Shown here piece by piece: positions 33,307 to 42,840 of a stretch of DNA of 64,000 nt; the first letter of the stretch is position 1, and each line of letters opens with the position of its first letter. Below the pieces are notes generated by a model. It searched no databases. It had not been told where the DNA came from and saw only the letters and a program-made list of their open reading frames with translations. Source of the DNA: Streptomyces sp. I05A-00742 (lineage in GTDB: Bacteria; Actinomycetota; Actinomycetes; Streptomycetales; Streptomycetaceae); contig NZ_JABETO010000025.1 in the NCBI RefSeq assembly GCF_013055795.1, forward strand, positions 1,631 through 65,630, read 5' to 3'. A program made the translations under genes and the position numbers.

Positions 33307-34274
33307 GCTCGCGCGTGCTGGTCACCGGTGCGGCCGGGTTCATCGGCCGGCACACCACCGCGGTCTTCCAGCGGGCCGGTTACCAGGTCACCGCTCTCGA
33401 CCTGCGCCCTGACCCCGGACACCTCGCCGAGCCGGTGCGATGGCTTCGCATGCCCTTCACCTCCCGGGCCGTCCTGGACGAGGTCGCGGCCGGCCGGTAC
33501 CGGACCGTCGTCCACCAGGCCGGGATCAGCGACACCCGTGCGATGGCAGGACCGGAACTGGACGACACCAACACCCACGGCGTATTGCGGCTGGCCGAAG
33601 CCTGCCGCACCGGCGGCGCCCGCCTGATCTACGCCTCCTCGCACTCGGTCTACGGCACCCTGCACCACCGAAGGCCCATCCCCGAACACGCCGACACCGA
33701 CCCCGCACGGTGCTCGGGTCCGCTGAACCCGTACGCGGCATCCAAGCTCGCCCTCGACCGGCGGATGCGCTCCCGGTACCGCACGGGCCTGGACTGGGCG
33801 GGTCTGCGCTACACCAACGTGTTCGGCCCCGATGAGACGGACAAAGGCCCCATGGCCTCGATCCTGTCCCAGCTCCTCCGCTCGGCCGCCGGTACCGGCG
33901 AAGTGCGCTTGTTCGACGACTCCTTGACCGCGGCCCGTGACTACATCCCCGTCGAGACCGTCGCCGCCACGATCCTCCAGCTCGCCCAACGGCAGGTGCC
34001 CGCCGCGGTCTACAACCTCGGCGCCGGCTTCGCCGTGTCCTTCGCCGAGATCACCCAGTGGTGCGCCCGCCTGCACCGCGAGACCGCGGGTGAGGCACCG
34101 CTGCGGGTGACGCTGGTACCGAACGCGGCCGCGGCCGCCTACCAGTACTACACCTGCGCGGAGATGACCGCCCTGGACACCGCGCTACCCGGCCGGCCCA
34201 CCGTCTCCTTCAAGGATGTGGAAACCCGAGCCGCCGAACTGTTCCACGCCTTCGGCACCCGTGAAGCACCATGA
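33303..34274 (+). CDS. ADP-heptose 6-epimerase (HldD-type)
   Basis: 323 residues. The SDR extended fold has VLVTGAAGFIGRHT at the N-terminus and the active YxxxK in NPYAASKLALD. Alignment by eye to E. coli HldD is strong along the whole length: VHQAGISDT for FHEGACSST, LRYTNVFGPDETDKGPMASI for the FRYFNVYGP-GSMAS block, RLFDDSLTAARDYIP, and AYQYYTCAEMTALD for the YQAFTQADLTNL terminus. The enzyme inverts C6 of ADP-D-glycero-D-manno-heptose to the L-glycero form. Its gene couples by ATGA to GmhB, so the heptose enzymes are split between both ends of the cluster. Confidence 0.88.
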   Translation: MSSRVLVTGAAGFIGRHTTAVFQRAGYQVTALDLRPDPGHLAEPVRWLRMPFTSRAVLDEVAAGRYRTVVHQAGISDTRAMAGPELDDTNTHGVLRLAEACRTGGARLIYASSHSVYGTLHHRRPIPEHADTDPARCSGPLNPYAASKLALDRRMRSRYRTGLDWAGLRYTNVFGPDETDKGPMASILSQLLRSAAGTGEVRLFDDSLTAARDYIPVETVAATILQLAQRQVPAAVYNLGAGFAVSFAEITQWCARLHRETAGEAPLRVTLVPNAAAAAYQYYTCAEMTALDTALPGRPTVSFKDVETRAAELFHAFGTREAP

Positions 34275-34882
34275 ACGACCCGCCGCGCACCAGCGCCCTT
34301 CGGCGGCCGGCGGTGTTCCTCGACCGCGACGGCACCCTCACCGAACCCCGTCACTACCCGTCCCGCCCCGAGGACCTGGTGCTCCAGGCGGGCATCGGGC
34401 CACCGCTACTCGCCCTCCAGCGCGCCGGTTTCGCCCTGGTCGTGGTCACCAACCAGAGCGGACTGGCCCGCGGCCTGGTCGACGAGGCCGCTGTCGCACC
34501 GATGCACCAGCGGCTCCGGGAACTCCTGGCCCACCACCGGGTCCGGCTGGACGGGATCTATCTGTGCCCGCACCATCCGGCCGGTACCGTGCCGCGGTTC
34601 TCCCTCTCCTGTTCGTGTCGTAAGCCCGCCCCGGGAATGCTCCACCAGGCCGCCGGCGACCTCGACCGTGACCTGTCCTCCTCGTGGATGGTCGGTGACT
34701 CCGTCTGCGACATCGACGCCGGCCACGCCGCCGGAACCCGCACCGCCCTCGTCGGCCCACAGCCCTTCGCCGGCGTCGCACCGACCCTGTACCGGACCAC
34801 GACCGCCCAGGCACTCACCACCATCGCGGCCTCCGAGATCCCCCTGTACGAGAGTATGGAGACACATCGTGCCGACAGCTGA
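34271..34882 (+). CDS. Heptose 1,7-bisphosphate phosphatase (GmhB-type)
   Basis: 203 residues, HAD superfamily. FLDRDGTLT is motif I with both Asp, VVTNQSGLARG is motif II, and CRKPAPGM then SWMVGDSVCDIDAG complete the active site. The zinc-loop pattern CPHHP with CSCRKP (C-x-H then C-x-C) is characteristic of GmhB. It removes the 7-phosphate between the HldE kinase and adenylyltransferase steps, and supplies the only step missing from the fusion at 21697. The gene overlaps its neighbours on both sides. Confidence 0.9.
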   Translation: MNDPPRTSALRRPAVFLDRDGTLTEPRHYPSRPEDLVLQAGIGPPLLALQRAGFALVVVTNQSGLARGLVDEAAVAPMHQRLRELLAHHRVRLDGIYLCPHHPAGTVPRFSLSCSCRKPAPGMLHQAAGDLDRDLSSSWMVGDSVCDIDAGHAAGTRTALVGPQPFAGVAPTLYRTTTAQALTTIAASEIPLYESMETHRADS

Positions 34883-36452
34883 TCCCTCCCCGGACCTTCC
34901 CGAATGGCAGTGGCCCGCTACGGTTCCGGACGCCGATGACCCGCACTGTCGGGTAGTGATCGCCGGAGGCGGGCTCGCCGGCCTCGAAGTGGCCCGGCAA
35001 CTGGCCGCTCTCGGTGTCGACGACGTTCTGGTCATCGAAGCCGGACCCGCGCGGGATCTGTTGCACATCAACTCCGCGCACCAGCGGGATCAAGCGCTGC
35101 GCACCTTTCTCGATCCCGCCGGCGACCCGCACTTCCAGCGTTGCTGGACATCGGAATCCGCCCCGCACTACGCCGTCAACGCCGGTCTGCGCAAGCGCCT
35201 GGGCGGACGTTCACTGTACTGGTACGGCGCGTCACTGCCGGTCGAGGACTGGGCGCTGGCCGACTGGCCGGAGCCGATCGTGACGGACCTGCGCGGCTCG
35301 TGGCGGGGCGGCGGACCGCTCTACGAACAGGTCGCGGCAGACCTCGGAGTGGATCCGAACCGACTCGACTCGCGGCAACCGGTTCTGAAGCTCGGAGAAT
35401 TCGGTCTCGTCCGCACCCCGCAGGCCGAGACCCGGTTCGGTGACGACGGCCGCTGGTACGCCTACTCCCCGCTGGACCACTGGCGGCACCCGGTATCGGG
35501 CGCCGCGCTGGACGGCCCGCGCGGCATCCGGTTCCTGTGCGGCACCGAAGTCCTCTCGGTCGACATCGAGGACGGGCGGGCCCGTGGCGTCCTCGTCCGG
35601 GAATCCGGCCCGAACGCCGGGGCCCGCCGCATTTCCGCGGACTCGGTGGTCCTGGCCGCCGGGACCATCGAGAGCAGCAGGCTGGCCATCCAGGCGCTGT
35701 GCGCGATCGACCCCAGCCGCCCGCCCCGGCTGAAGGGGCTTACCGACCACATCGTCCAGGGCTTCTTCCTGCGCGTGTGCGACGCCGGAGACAACAGGGC
35801 GTCCCATGGCCTGTCGGACGTCGCACCCGGCTCGTACGTGACCGCGTGCGAGGACGCCGTCCGGTCGAACCTGTTCATCACGGTCGAACGGCCCGCACCC
35901 GGCGTCCTTCTGTTCGACGTGCGGCTCACCGGGGAGCAGTTGCCCGGGACCGGTAGCCACGTTACCTGTGTGCCGACCCGCGACTACCCGTGGCGCACCA
36001 CCGTCACCGCGGGGCTGGCCCCGGCCGACCGGGAGGTCATCGGACGCCAGCGCCAGGTGCTGGAAGTGGTCTGGCACCGGCTGGCCGCCGAGTTCGGGCT
36101 CACCGCCACGCCTCTGGCCTTCGACGACTTCGACCACCCGGTTCGCACCAACGCCTTCGTGCTGCCGGAGTCGATCGGCGCGGAGACGTCCGAAGGGCCC
36201 TTCACCTGGTCGAGCCTGCTGGGCACCGAGGATCACGAGGGCTGCACGCTCCCGCTGGGTGACGTACTCGACGACCGCCATGCGTTCGCCGCCATCCCCT
36301 GCCTCTACGCCTGCGGGCCGGCGACCTTTCCCCGTATGGGCGCAGCCAATCCCTCGCTCACCACCCTGGCTCTCGCACGGCGACTCGCCCACTTCCTGGC
36401 GGCCACTCCTGGCCGGCAGCCGCACCGTATGACATCGGAGGCAGAAGCGTGA
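34869..36452 (+). CDS. Second GMC-family FAD-dependent oxidoreductase
   Basis: 527 residues from GTG 34869, after GGAG and 14 bases inside the end of the phosphatase gene. RVVIAGGGLAGLEVARQLAAL is the FAD loop; GLRKRLGGRSLYWYGASLPVEDW and CLYACGPATFPRMGAANPSLTTLALARRL match the paralogue at 29392. It is probably a sugar-alcohol dehydrogenase. Because only one ketone is needed for amination, two such enzymes suggest that two positions of the heptose are oxidised (inference). The short N-terminal extension (about 1-34) is acidic and Pro-rich. Confidence 0.85.
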   Translation: MPTADPSPDLPEWQWPATVPDADDPHCRVVIAGGGLAGLEVARQLAALGVDDVLVIEAGPARDLLHINSAHQRDQALRTFLDPAGDPHFQRCWTSESAPHYAVNAGLRKRLGGRSLYWYGASLPVEDWALADWPEPIVTDLRGSWRGGGPLYEQVAADLGVDPNRLDSRQPVLKLGEFGLVRTPQAETRFGDDGRWYAYSPLDHWRHPVSGAALDGPRGIRFLCGTEVLSVDIEDGRARGVLVRESGPNAGARRISADSVVLAAGTIESSRLAIQALCAIDPSRPPRLKGLTDHIVQGFFLRVCDAGDNRASHGLSDVAPGSYVTACEDAVRSNLFITVERPAPGVLLFDVRLTGEQLPGTGSHVTCVPTRDYPWRTTVTAGLAPADREVIGRQRQVLEVVWHRLAAEFGLTATPLAFDDFDHPVRTNAFVLPESIGAETSEGPFTWSSLLGTEDHEGCTLPLGDVLDDRHAFAAIPCLYACGPATFPRMGAANPSLTTLALARRLAHFLAATPGRQPHRMTSEAEA

Positions 36453-37186
36453 TGCTCACGAACAAGCGCGTCCTGGTCACCGGAGCGTCGAAGGACATCG
36501 GCCGGGGTATCGCGCTCGACCTGGTCGGGCGCGGAGCAACCGTCGTCGGCACGTACAACACCGGCGCGGCCGACGCGGAGGAACTTCTTGCCCTCGGCGT
36601 CCAGAAGATGGTCCACCTCAATCACTTGGACCGGGAGGAATCAGCGGCCACACTCGGCCGGCTGGCCGCTGCCGGCCCCTTCCACGGGCTTGTGAACAAC
36701 GCCGCGGTGATTGAGTTCACTCCCTGGGATGCCAGTCTGGACTCCTGGGACAGGGTTCTGGACGTCAACCTCCGGGGCCCCCTGGCCACCACGATCGCGC
36801 TTGCCCCCGCCATGCCGCCCGGCAGTTCCGTCATCAATATCTCCAGTACAGCGGGGACGATGGGCTCATTCGACTCACTGGCCTACGCGGCGAGCAAGGC
36901 CGCGCTCACCAACCTGACGAAGAGCCTCGCCAACGTGCTCGGGCCATCCGGGATCCGCGTCAACGCCGTATCGCCCTGCAATATCGACGCCGACGCACCC
37001 GCGGAATCCGCCGGATTGACTCCGTTGGGGCGCAACGGGCTCCCGGGCGACATCGCCTCGGTCGTGGCGTTCCTGCTCGCCGACGACGCTCGCTTCGTCA
37101 CAGGCACGGACATCACCGTGGACGGTGGCTACACGGCCGCGGACGCCATCGCGAAACGCGCGTATGACGCGGGCCGGGCCGAGTAA
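36449..37186 (+). CDS. Short-chain dehydrogenase/reductase
   Basis: 245 residues, starting at GTG 36449 or ATG 36452, overlapping the previous stop. VLVTGASKDIGRGIALDLVGRG is the NAD(P) loop, LVNNAAVIEF the NNAG-like motif, INISSTAG carries the catalytic Ser, and YAASKAALTNLTKSLA the Tyr and Lys. DGGYTA ends the substrate loop. It most likely reduces a keto sugar after epimerisation, the last gene of the heptose cluster. Nothing on the strand follows for 800 bases. Confidence 0.88.
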   Translation: MMLTNKRVLVTGASKDIGRGIALDLVGRGATVVGTYNTGAADAEELLALGVQKMVHLNHLDREESAATLGRLAAAGPFHGLVNNAAVIEFTPWDASLDSWDRVLDVNLRGPLATTIALAPAMPPGSSVINISSTAGTMGSFDSLAYAASKAALTNLTKSLANVLGPSGIRVNAVSPCNIDADAPAESAGLTPLGRNGLPGDIASVVAFLLADDARFVTGTDITVDGGYTAADAIAKRAYDAGRAE

Positions 37187-37367
37187 CGGAGCCGCACCGG
37201 AAGGCAGGCGGATCGCGTGCGGCCGGCGGCCGTCGTCGACCTTCCCGACGGCCCCCGCGCTCGCACCTACCGGCCGGCCCCTCACCCGGTGTGGCCCCGG
37301 CCCCTCCCTTTCACCGTTTCCTGCGGCCGCGAAGCGCGCTGCGCGCTCACCCGGAGGGGCGGCCCCA

Positions 37368-37390
37368 GTCCTCAAACGCCGGACGGGCTG
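37368..37390. repeat. Dispersed Streptomyces intergenic motif
   Basis: CCTCAAACGCCGGACGGGCTG is a short motif found at many gene ends in Streptomyces genomes (from memory). Here it supplies the last codons of the minus-strand membrane gene and marks the right edge of the heptose cluster. Confidence 0.6.
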
Positions 37391-37818
37391 TTCAGCCGCC
37401 GCAGAGCCGTGAACTGCAGCACCGCGAAGCCGCCGACGACCAGGCCCTGCAGAACCGTCCACACCGTGCCGACGGTGGTGGCGTCCAGCGTCCCCGCCAC
37501 CGTGACCACCACGCTGCCGACGGCCCACACCGCGTTCAGCGAGGCCACGGTCAGACCGGCGGGCCTGCTGATCTTCCGCCGGGTGGCGACGAGGAGGACG
37601 CCGATCGCGTAGACGGTGAGGAACGCGCCGACCGGGTACTGGACCTTCGTCGAGAACCCGAGGAAGGAGTCGAGGACGCCCGCGAGGGCCAGGTAGCCGA
37701 TGCCGTTGGCGCCGGTGACGGCGGCGTCGAGCAGGAGTGCGAGCCGGGCGAACCGGTCGGGCCGCTCGGTGCCGGCCGGTGTGTCGACGGTGGTGGCGGA
37801 GTACTGGGTCGTGGCCAT
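37372..37818 (-). CDS. Small four-helix membrane protein
   Basis: 148 residues from ATG 37818. Four hydrophobic segments (about 25-48, 58-80, 88-108, 115-136) with a polar N-terminus. No motif beyond a conserved-looking GANGIGYLALAG helix; probably one of the actinobacterial SPW- or DoxX-like small membrane proteins, but not assigned. The C-terminal SPSGV is encoded by a dispersed repeat. Function unknown. Confidence 0.65.
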   Translation of the reverse strand: MATTQYSATTVDTPAGTERPDRFARLALLLDAAVTGANGIGYLALAGVLDSFLGFSTKVQYPVGAFLTVYAIGVLLVATRRKISRPAGLTVASLNAVWAVGSVVVTVAGTLDATTVGTVWTVLQGLVVGGFAVLQFTALRRLNSPSGV

Positions 37819-38007
37819 GCGGGGTTCTCCCTCTCGGGCGGGAAGCGGCGGACGTGGGGCCGGGCGACGCGGGGGGCGGTGTGCACCGCAGCCTGTCGGC
37901 CCGATGAGGCCGACGCTATGCCGACCGGCCGCGCGGGGCGATTACCTCGCAGGTAGGGCAGGGCCGGTCCGACTTGCCAACCCCGTCGCCCCCGCCACAC
38001 TGGAACC

Positions 38008-38871
38008 ATGCCCGAGCTGCCCGAGGTGGAGGCCCTCGCCGGGTTCCTGGGGGAGCGGCTGACCGGTCGTACGGTCGAGCGGGTGCTGCCGGTCGCGGTG
38101 AGCGTCCTCAAGACGTACGACCCGCCGCTCGGCGCCCTCGAAGGCCGGACGGTCACGGCCGTCCGCAGGCACGGGAAGTTCCTCGACGTCGTCACCGAGA
38201 ACGGCCCCCACCTGGTGTTCCACCTGGCCCGGGCCGGCTGGGTGCGCTGGCAGGACGCCCTGCCCGCCGCCCCGCCGCGGCCCGGCAGGGGGCCGCTGGC
38301 CCTGCGCGTGCGGCTGGCCGGCGGCAGCGGGTTCGACCTGACCGAGGCGGGCACCCAGAAGCGGCTCGCCGCCTACTGCGTCCACCACCCCGCCGACGTA
38401 CCGGGCGTGGCCCGGCTGGGCCCCGACCCGCTGGCGGACGCGTTCACCCGCGACGTCCTCGCCGGACTGCTGAGCGGCGAACGGCGGCAGCTCAAGGGCG
38501 TCCTGCGCGACCAGAGCGTGATCGCGGGCATCGGCAACGCGTACTCCGACGAGATCCTGCACGCCGCCCGGATGTCCCCGTTCAAGCTCGCGGCGAGCCT
38601 CACGGACGAGGAGACCGACGCGCTGTACGAGGCGCTGCGGACGACGCTCCGGGACGCGGTCGGACGGTCGCGCGGGCACGCGGCCGAGGGGCTGAAGGCG
38701 GAGAAGAAGAGCGGGCTGCGGGTGCACGGACGGACCGGGGAGGCGTGTCCCGTCTGCGGGGACACCGTCCGGGAAGTGTCGTTCAGCGACTCGTCGTTGC
38801 AGTACTGCCCCACCTGCCAGACGGGCGGGAAACCGCTCGCCGACCGGCGGTTGTCGCGGCTGCTGAAGTGA
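38008..38871 (+). CDS. Fpg/Nei-family DNA glycosylase
   Basis: 287 residues. MPELPEVE is the invariant N-terminus whose Pro2 is the nucleophile and Glu3 the general acid. The middle has RQLKGVLRDQSVIAGIGNAYSDEIL, the helix-two-turn-helix. The C-terminal zinc finger is CPVCGDTV with CPTCQTGG. It excises oxidised bases such as 8-oxoguanine or pyrimidine lesions and nicks the strand. Length and finger are those of Fpg. It converges with the APC permease with only 16 bases between stops. Not linked to the heptose cluster. Confidence 0.93.
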   Translation: MPELPEVEALAGFLGERLTGRTVERVLPVAVSVLKTYDPPLGALEGRTVTAVRRHGKFLDVVTENGPHLVFHLARAGWVRWQDALPAAPPRPGRGPLALRVRLAGGSGFDLTEAGTQKRLAAYCVHHPADVPGVARLGPDPLADAFTRDVLAGLLSGERRQLKGVLRDQSVIAGIGNAYSDEILHAARMSPFKLAASLTDEETDALYEALRTTLRDAVGRSRGHAAEGLKAEKKSGLRVHGRTGEACPVCGDTVREVSFSDSSLQYCPTCQTGGKPLADRRLSRLLK

Positions 38872-38887
38872 CTCCCCGGGACGGCCG

Positions 38888-40330
38888 TCAGTCCCGCGGC
38901 ACCCCGCGCGCGTCCGCGTGGGCCAGCTCCGAATGCCGGTAGGAGTAGGCGAAGTACACCGCCAGCCCGAGCACGAACCACGCCGCGAACCGCATCCACG
39001 TCTGCCACGCCAGATAGGTGATCAGCCAGATCGAGGCCGCCACCCCGATGCCCGGCACGACCGGCATGCCCGGGCAGCGGAAGCTGCGCGGCAGTTCCGG
39101 CCGCTTGTAGCGGAGCACGATCACGGCGGTGCAGACCACCGCGAAGGCCAGCAGGATGCCGATGTTGGTGAGTTCAGCGGCCTCCCCGATCGGGACGAAG
39201 CCCGCGATCGCCGCCGAGGCGAAGCCCACGATCCAGGTGACGCGGGTCGGCACGTGCCGCGTCGGGTGGGTGTGGGCGAACCACTTCGGCAGCAGCCCGT
39301 CGCGGCTCATCGCGAACCAGACACGGGTCACACCGAGCATGAAGGTGAACATCACCGTGAGGATGCCGATGATCGCCCCGACCGCGACGACGTCCGCGAT
39401 GCCGCCGAGCCCCACCGACTTGAAGGCGGTGGAGAAGCCGCTCTCCTTGTCGATCTCCGTGTAGTGCTGCATGCCGGTCAGCACCAGGCACGCCAGCACG
39501 TACAGCACCATCGAGATGCCGAGCGAGTACATGATCGCCCGCGGCATGTGCCGCTGCGCGTCCTTGGACTCCTCGGCGGCCGTCGACATGGCGTCGTAGC
39601 CGAAGACGGCGAAGAAGACGGTGGCGGCGCCGGTGAACGCGCCGCTCACGCCGAAGGGGAAGAACGGGTGGTAGTTGGAGCTCTTGACGTGGAAGAAGCC
39701 CACGATCACCACCAGCAGCACGACCAGGATCTTCAGCCCGACGACGACCGTCTCGAAGCGGGCGGCGTTCTTGATGCCCAGGGTGAGGAGGTAGGCGATC
39801 AGCAGACAGAGCACGGCGGCGAAGAGGTCCACGCGGTGGCCGTCGCCGGTGCCGGGGGCGCCCAGCATCCAGTGGGGGAGGTCCGCGCCCGACTCCGTCA
39901 CCAGGAAGTTGACGTAGCCGGAGATGCCGATGGCGACGACCGAGACGATGGCCGTGTACTCCAGCAGCAGGTCCCAGCCGATGAACCAGCCGCCGATCTC
40001 GCCGAGAACCGCGTAGCCGTAGGTGTAGGCGGAGCCCGCCCGTGGGATGAGGCCGGCGAACTCCGCGTACGAGAAGGCCGCCGCCGCGCTGGCCACGCCC
40101 GCGATGAGGAAGGAGATGAGCACCGCGGGGCCGGCCGTGCCGTTGGCGATGGTGCCGGCGAGGCTGAAGATGCCGGCCCCGATGATGCCGCCGACACCGA
40201 TCGCCGTGAGCTGCCAGAGGCCGAGGGTGCGGGTCAGGTGCTCACCGTGCGCCTCGGCCGTCTCGGCCTCTTCGATGGTCTCGATCGGTTTGCGGCGCAG
40301 AATGCCGTGACCTGCCCGGAGCGCGGCCAT
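38888..40330 (-). CDS. APC-family cationic amino-acid permease
   Basis: 480 residues from ATG 40330, following AGGACAGGAC; an upstream ATG at 40369 is less likely. The frame stays open further upstream into the mannosidase gene, which is an artefact of GC-rich DNA. LGLWQLTAIGVGGIIGAGIFSLAG is TM1 of the cationic amino-acid transporter (CAT/YfnA) group and PRAGSAYTYGYAVLGEIGG the second block. Twelve to thirteen membrane segments. It should import Arg/Lys-type or neutral amino acids. Confidence 0.9.
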   Translation of the reverse strand: MAALRAGHGILRRKPIETIEEAETAEAHGEHLTRTLGLWQLTAIGVGGIIGAGIFSLAGTIANGTAGPAVLISFLIAGVASAAAAFSYAEFAGLIPRAGSAYTYGYAVLGEIGGWFIGWDLLLEYTAIVSVVAIGISGYVNFLVTESGADLPHWMLGAPGTGDGHRVDLFAAVLCLLIAYLLTLGIKNAARFETVVVGLKILVVLLVVIVGFFHVKSSNYHPFFPFGVSGAFTGAATVFFAVFGYDAMSTAAEESKDAQRHMPRAIMYSLGISMVLYVLACLVLTGMQHYTEIDKESGFSTAFKSVGLGGIADVVAVGAIIGILTVMFTFMLGVTRVWFAMSRDGLLPKWFAHTHPTRHVPTRVTWIVGFASAAIAGFVPIGEAAELTNIGILLAFAVVCTAVIVLRYKRPELPRSFRCPGMPVVPGIGVAASIWLITYLAWQTWMRFAAWFVLGLAVYFAYSYRHSELAHADARGVPRD

Positions 40331-40422
40331 GTCCTGTCCTCTCGTCGCCGGACGCTGACGGCGGCTCATGATGGTGCACCGGGACCGGTGACGGAAGACG
40401 CCGCTCCGGTCCCGTCCGGTGT

Positions 40423-42840
40423 TCAGCCGATGGCGGGCACCGCCGCCGACCGTCCGGTGCCCCAGCGGCCGGGCTTCGGCCCCACGGCGAGGTCCAGGCG
40501 CTCGCCGTGCCGGAGCGCCTCCGTCGTCAGGTACGTGCGGTCGAAGCCGGTCCCGTCCAGCCGGGCGGACTGGATGTACCGGGCGGTGGCCGAGGTGCCG
40601 GGCGCGGTGACGGTGAACCGGCCGTGCGGGTACCAGTGCCGGTCCAGCCGGAGGTCGACGCGTTCGAAGACCGGGGTGCTCAGCCCCCACACGTCCGTCC
40701 CCGGCTGCACCGGGTAGACGCCGATGGCCGAGAGGACCATCCACGCCGACATGGTCCCCAGGTCGTCGTTGCCGGTCATGCCGTCCGGGGTGTCGGTGAA
40801 CAGGGTCAGCGCCGCGTGCACCACGTCCGTGGTCTTCCACGGCCGGCCGGTGGAGAGGTAGGTGTAGGGGGCGATGAGGTCCGGTTCGTTCTGCGGGTTG
40901 TACTTGTCCGCGTTGTAGTAGTCGTACGGGCCGTGGACCCACACCTCGCGCGCGGTACGGGCCGGGTCGGCGAGCAGCTTGTCGTAGGCGAAGAACGAGT
41001 CGAGCCGCTTGTCGGCCGCCTCCCGCCCGCCGATCAGCTCGATCATGCCCGGCAGGTCCTGCGGGACCAGCCACTGGTACTGCCAGGCGGTGCCCTCGTG
41101 GAAGCCGGGGCTCTTCGCCGGGTCGGCGGAGCCGGTGAAGGCGCCCTGGGCGTCGCGCGGCCGGAAGAAGCCGGTCGACGGGTCGTAGATCCTGCGGTAG
41201 TTGCGGGAGCGGTCCGCGTAGCGCTCGGCGTCGTCGTGGTGGCCGAGCGCCTCGGCCATCTCCGCGAGCGCGCCGTCCGCCAGCGCGTACTCCAGGGTGG
41301 CGGAGGCGCCCTCCTGGAAGTCGGAGTCGCCGGGCTTGCGCCGGGGCAGCTCGGGGGCGAGCGGAACGTAACCATCCGTCAGATAGCGCTCGTTGCCGTC
41401 CCGGCCCGCGTACGGGGAGTCGGCCGGCGGGACGCCGTCCGCGTTCCGCCGCAGCGCCCGGTACGCCTCCTCCTCGTGCCCTTCGAGCAGCCCGTGCCGG
41501 TAGGCGTTGGTGAGGTACGGGGTGACGGGGTCGCCGGTCATGATGTTGGTCTCGACCGTGCCGTAGCCCCACTTGGGCAGCCAGCCGCCCTCGGCGTCGA
41601 CCCGCAGCACGGACAGGGCCATGTCCCGTGCCTCGGCGGGCGCGAGGAGCGCCAGCAGCTGGGCCTGGGTGCGGTAGGTGTCCCACAGCGACCAGTTCTG
41701 GTAGTACGTGAACCCCTTGGCCTGGTGCGTCCTCTGGTCCCAGCCCGTGTAGCGGCCGTCGACGTCGCTGCCGGTGTTGGGGGAGAGGAACGAGCGGTAG
41801 AGCGAGGAGTAGAAGGTGCGGCGCAGCGTCCGGCTCCCGCCCTGGACGGTGACGTCGCCCAGCCGCTTCTCCCAGGCGGCGCGCGCCGCCTCGGCCGTCC
41901 GGTCGAAGCCCGCCTCCTCGGCGGCCAGGTTGCGCCCGGCGCCGTCCGCGTCCACGTAGCTGACGGCCGTGGTGGCCTCGACCCGCTGCTCGTTCCGGGT
42001 GTCGAAGCGCACCCAGGCGCCGTTGCGCTCCGTGCCGCCGGCGGCTCGGGAGCCGGTGGTCACGCGCTCGCCCTCCCAGGTGCCGTAGGCGGTGAAGGGC
42101 CGGTCGAAGCGGGTGAGCGTGTGGACGGTGTACGGGCGGGTGTCCTGGCAGAAGCCGCGCCCGGTGACCGTGGCGCGGACGGTGCGGTCGTCGATGATCT
42201 CCACGCTGCTGGAGACGCCCTTGTGCAGCGACTGACCCGCGTTGATGAGGACGTTGGCGTGGTCGGTGGCGGGGAAGGTGTAGCGCTGGCGTCCGGTGCG
42301 GGTGGTGGCGGTGAGCTCGGCGGTGATGCCCGAGGCGAGCTTGACGCGGTAGTAGCCGGGGCGGGCCGTCTCGTCGGCGTGGTCGAAGACGGCGGCGTAG
42401 CGGGCGTTGTCGGTCTCGGTCACCTCGCCCGTGGTGGGCAGGACCGGGAGGTCGCCGCCGATGCGGCAGCCGACACCGGAGAGGTGGATGGTGGAGAAGC
42501 CGCGGATGTGGTGGTGCTGGTAGTCGTAGCCCACCGAGTGGCCGGTGTCGGGGGAGAGCTGCACCATGCCGAAGGGAACGGCCGCTCCGGGGAAGGTGTT
42601 GCCCTCGTTCTTGGTGCCGATGAAGGGGTTGACGAGATCGGTGAGGCGTTCGGCCGCGCCGTCCCGGAGGACTGCCGCATCCCGGAGAGCCGGTGCGGCC
42701 CCGGACGGCGGTGGGGCCACGGCGGCCGCCGGGGCGGAGTGGGCCCGCGGTACGAGTGCGGCGCCTCCCAGCGTCGCCGCGAGGGCGAGGAGGGCGGCCC
42801 CGGTGCGGCGCCGCGGCTCTCCGGTCCGTCTCCGTCTCAT
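40423..42840 (-). CDS. Secreted GH92 alpha-mannosidase
   Basis: 805 residues, with a signal peptide or twin-Arg-like N-terminus (MRRRRTGEPRRRTGAALLAL, then a helix ending HSAPA). The GH92 family is recognised from VNPFIGTKNEGNTFPGAAVPFGM, SGVGCRIGGDLPVLP, LWDTYRTQAQLLALL, EGTAWQYQWLVPQD, and TGNDDLGTMSAWMVLSAIGVYP, which carries the calcium and catalytic carboxylates. GH92 enzymes are calcium-dependent exo-alpha-mannosidases, usually alpha-1,2. The protein is of normal length with no added carbohydrate-binding module. It likely feeds on mannan or N-glycans outside the cell. Confidence 0.93.
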   Translation of the reverse strand: MRRRRTGEPRRRTGAALLALAATLGGAALVPRAHSAPAAAVAPPPSGAAPALRDAAVLRDGAAERLTDLVNPFIGTKNEGNTFPGAAVPFGMVQLSPDTGHSVGYDYQHHHIRGFSTIHLSGVGCRIGGDLPVLPTTGEVTETDNARYAAVFDHADETARPGYYRVKLASGITAELTATTRTGRQRYTFPATDHANVLINAGQSLHKGVSSSVEIIDDRTVRATVTGRGFCQDTRPYTVHTLTRFDRPFTAYGTWEGERVTTGSRAAGGTERNGAWVRFDTRNEQRVEATTAVSYVDADGAGRNLAAEEAGFDRTAEAARAAWEKRLGDVTVQGGSRTLRRTFYSSLYRSFLSPNTGSDVDGRYTGWDQRTHQAKGFTYYQNWSLWDTYRTQAQLLALLAPAEARDMALSVLRVDAEGGWLPKWGYGTVETNIMTGDPVTPYLTNAYRHGLLEGHEEEAYRALRRNADGVPPADSPYAGRDGNERYLTDGYVPLAPELPRRKPGDSDFQEGASATLEYALADGALAEMAEALGHHDDAERYADRSRNYRRIYDPSTGFFRPRDAQGAFTGSADPAKSPGFHEGTAWQYQWLVPQDLPGMIELIGGREAADKRLDSFFAYDKLLADPARTAREVWVHGPYDYYNADKYNPQNEPDLIAPYTYLSTGRPWKTTDVVHAALTLFTDTPDGMTGNDDLGTMSAWMVLSAIGVYPVQPGTDVWGLSTPVFERVDLRLDRHWYPHGRFTVTAPGTSATARYIQSARLDGTGFDRTYLTTEALRHGERLDLAVGPKPGRWGTGRSAAVPAIG

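Noticed and set aside
21269..37186. Hygromycin B/destomycin-type aminoglycoside cluster
   Set aside because: That family also uses ADP-heptose and GMC and DegT enzymes, but no 2-deoxy-scyllo-inosose synthase or second aminocyclitol gene is present in the complete run.
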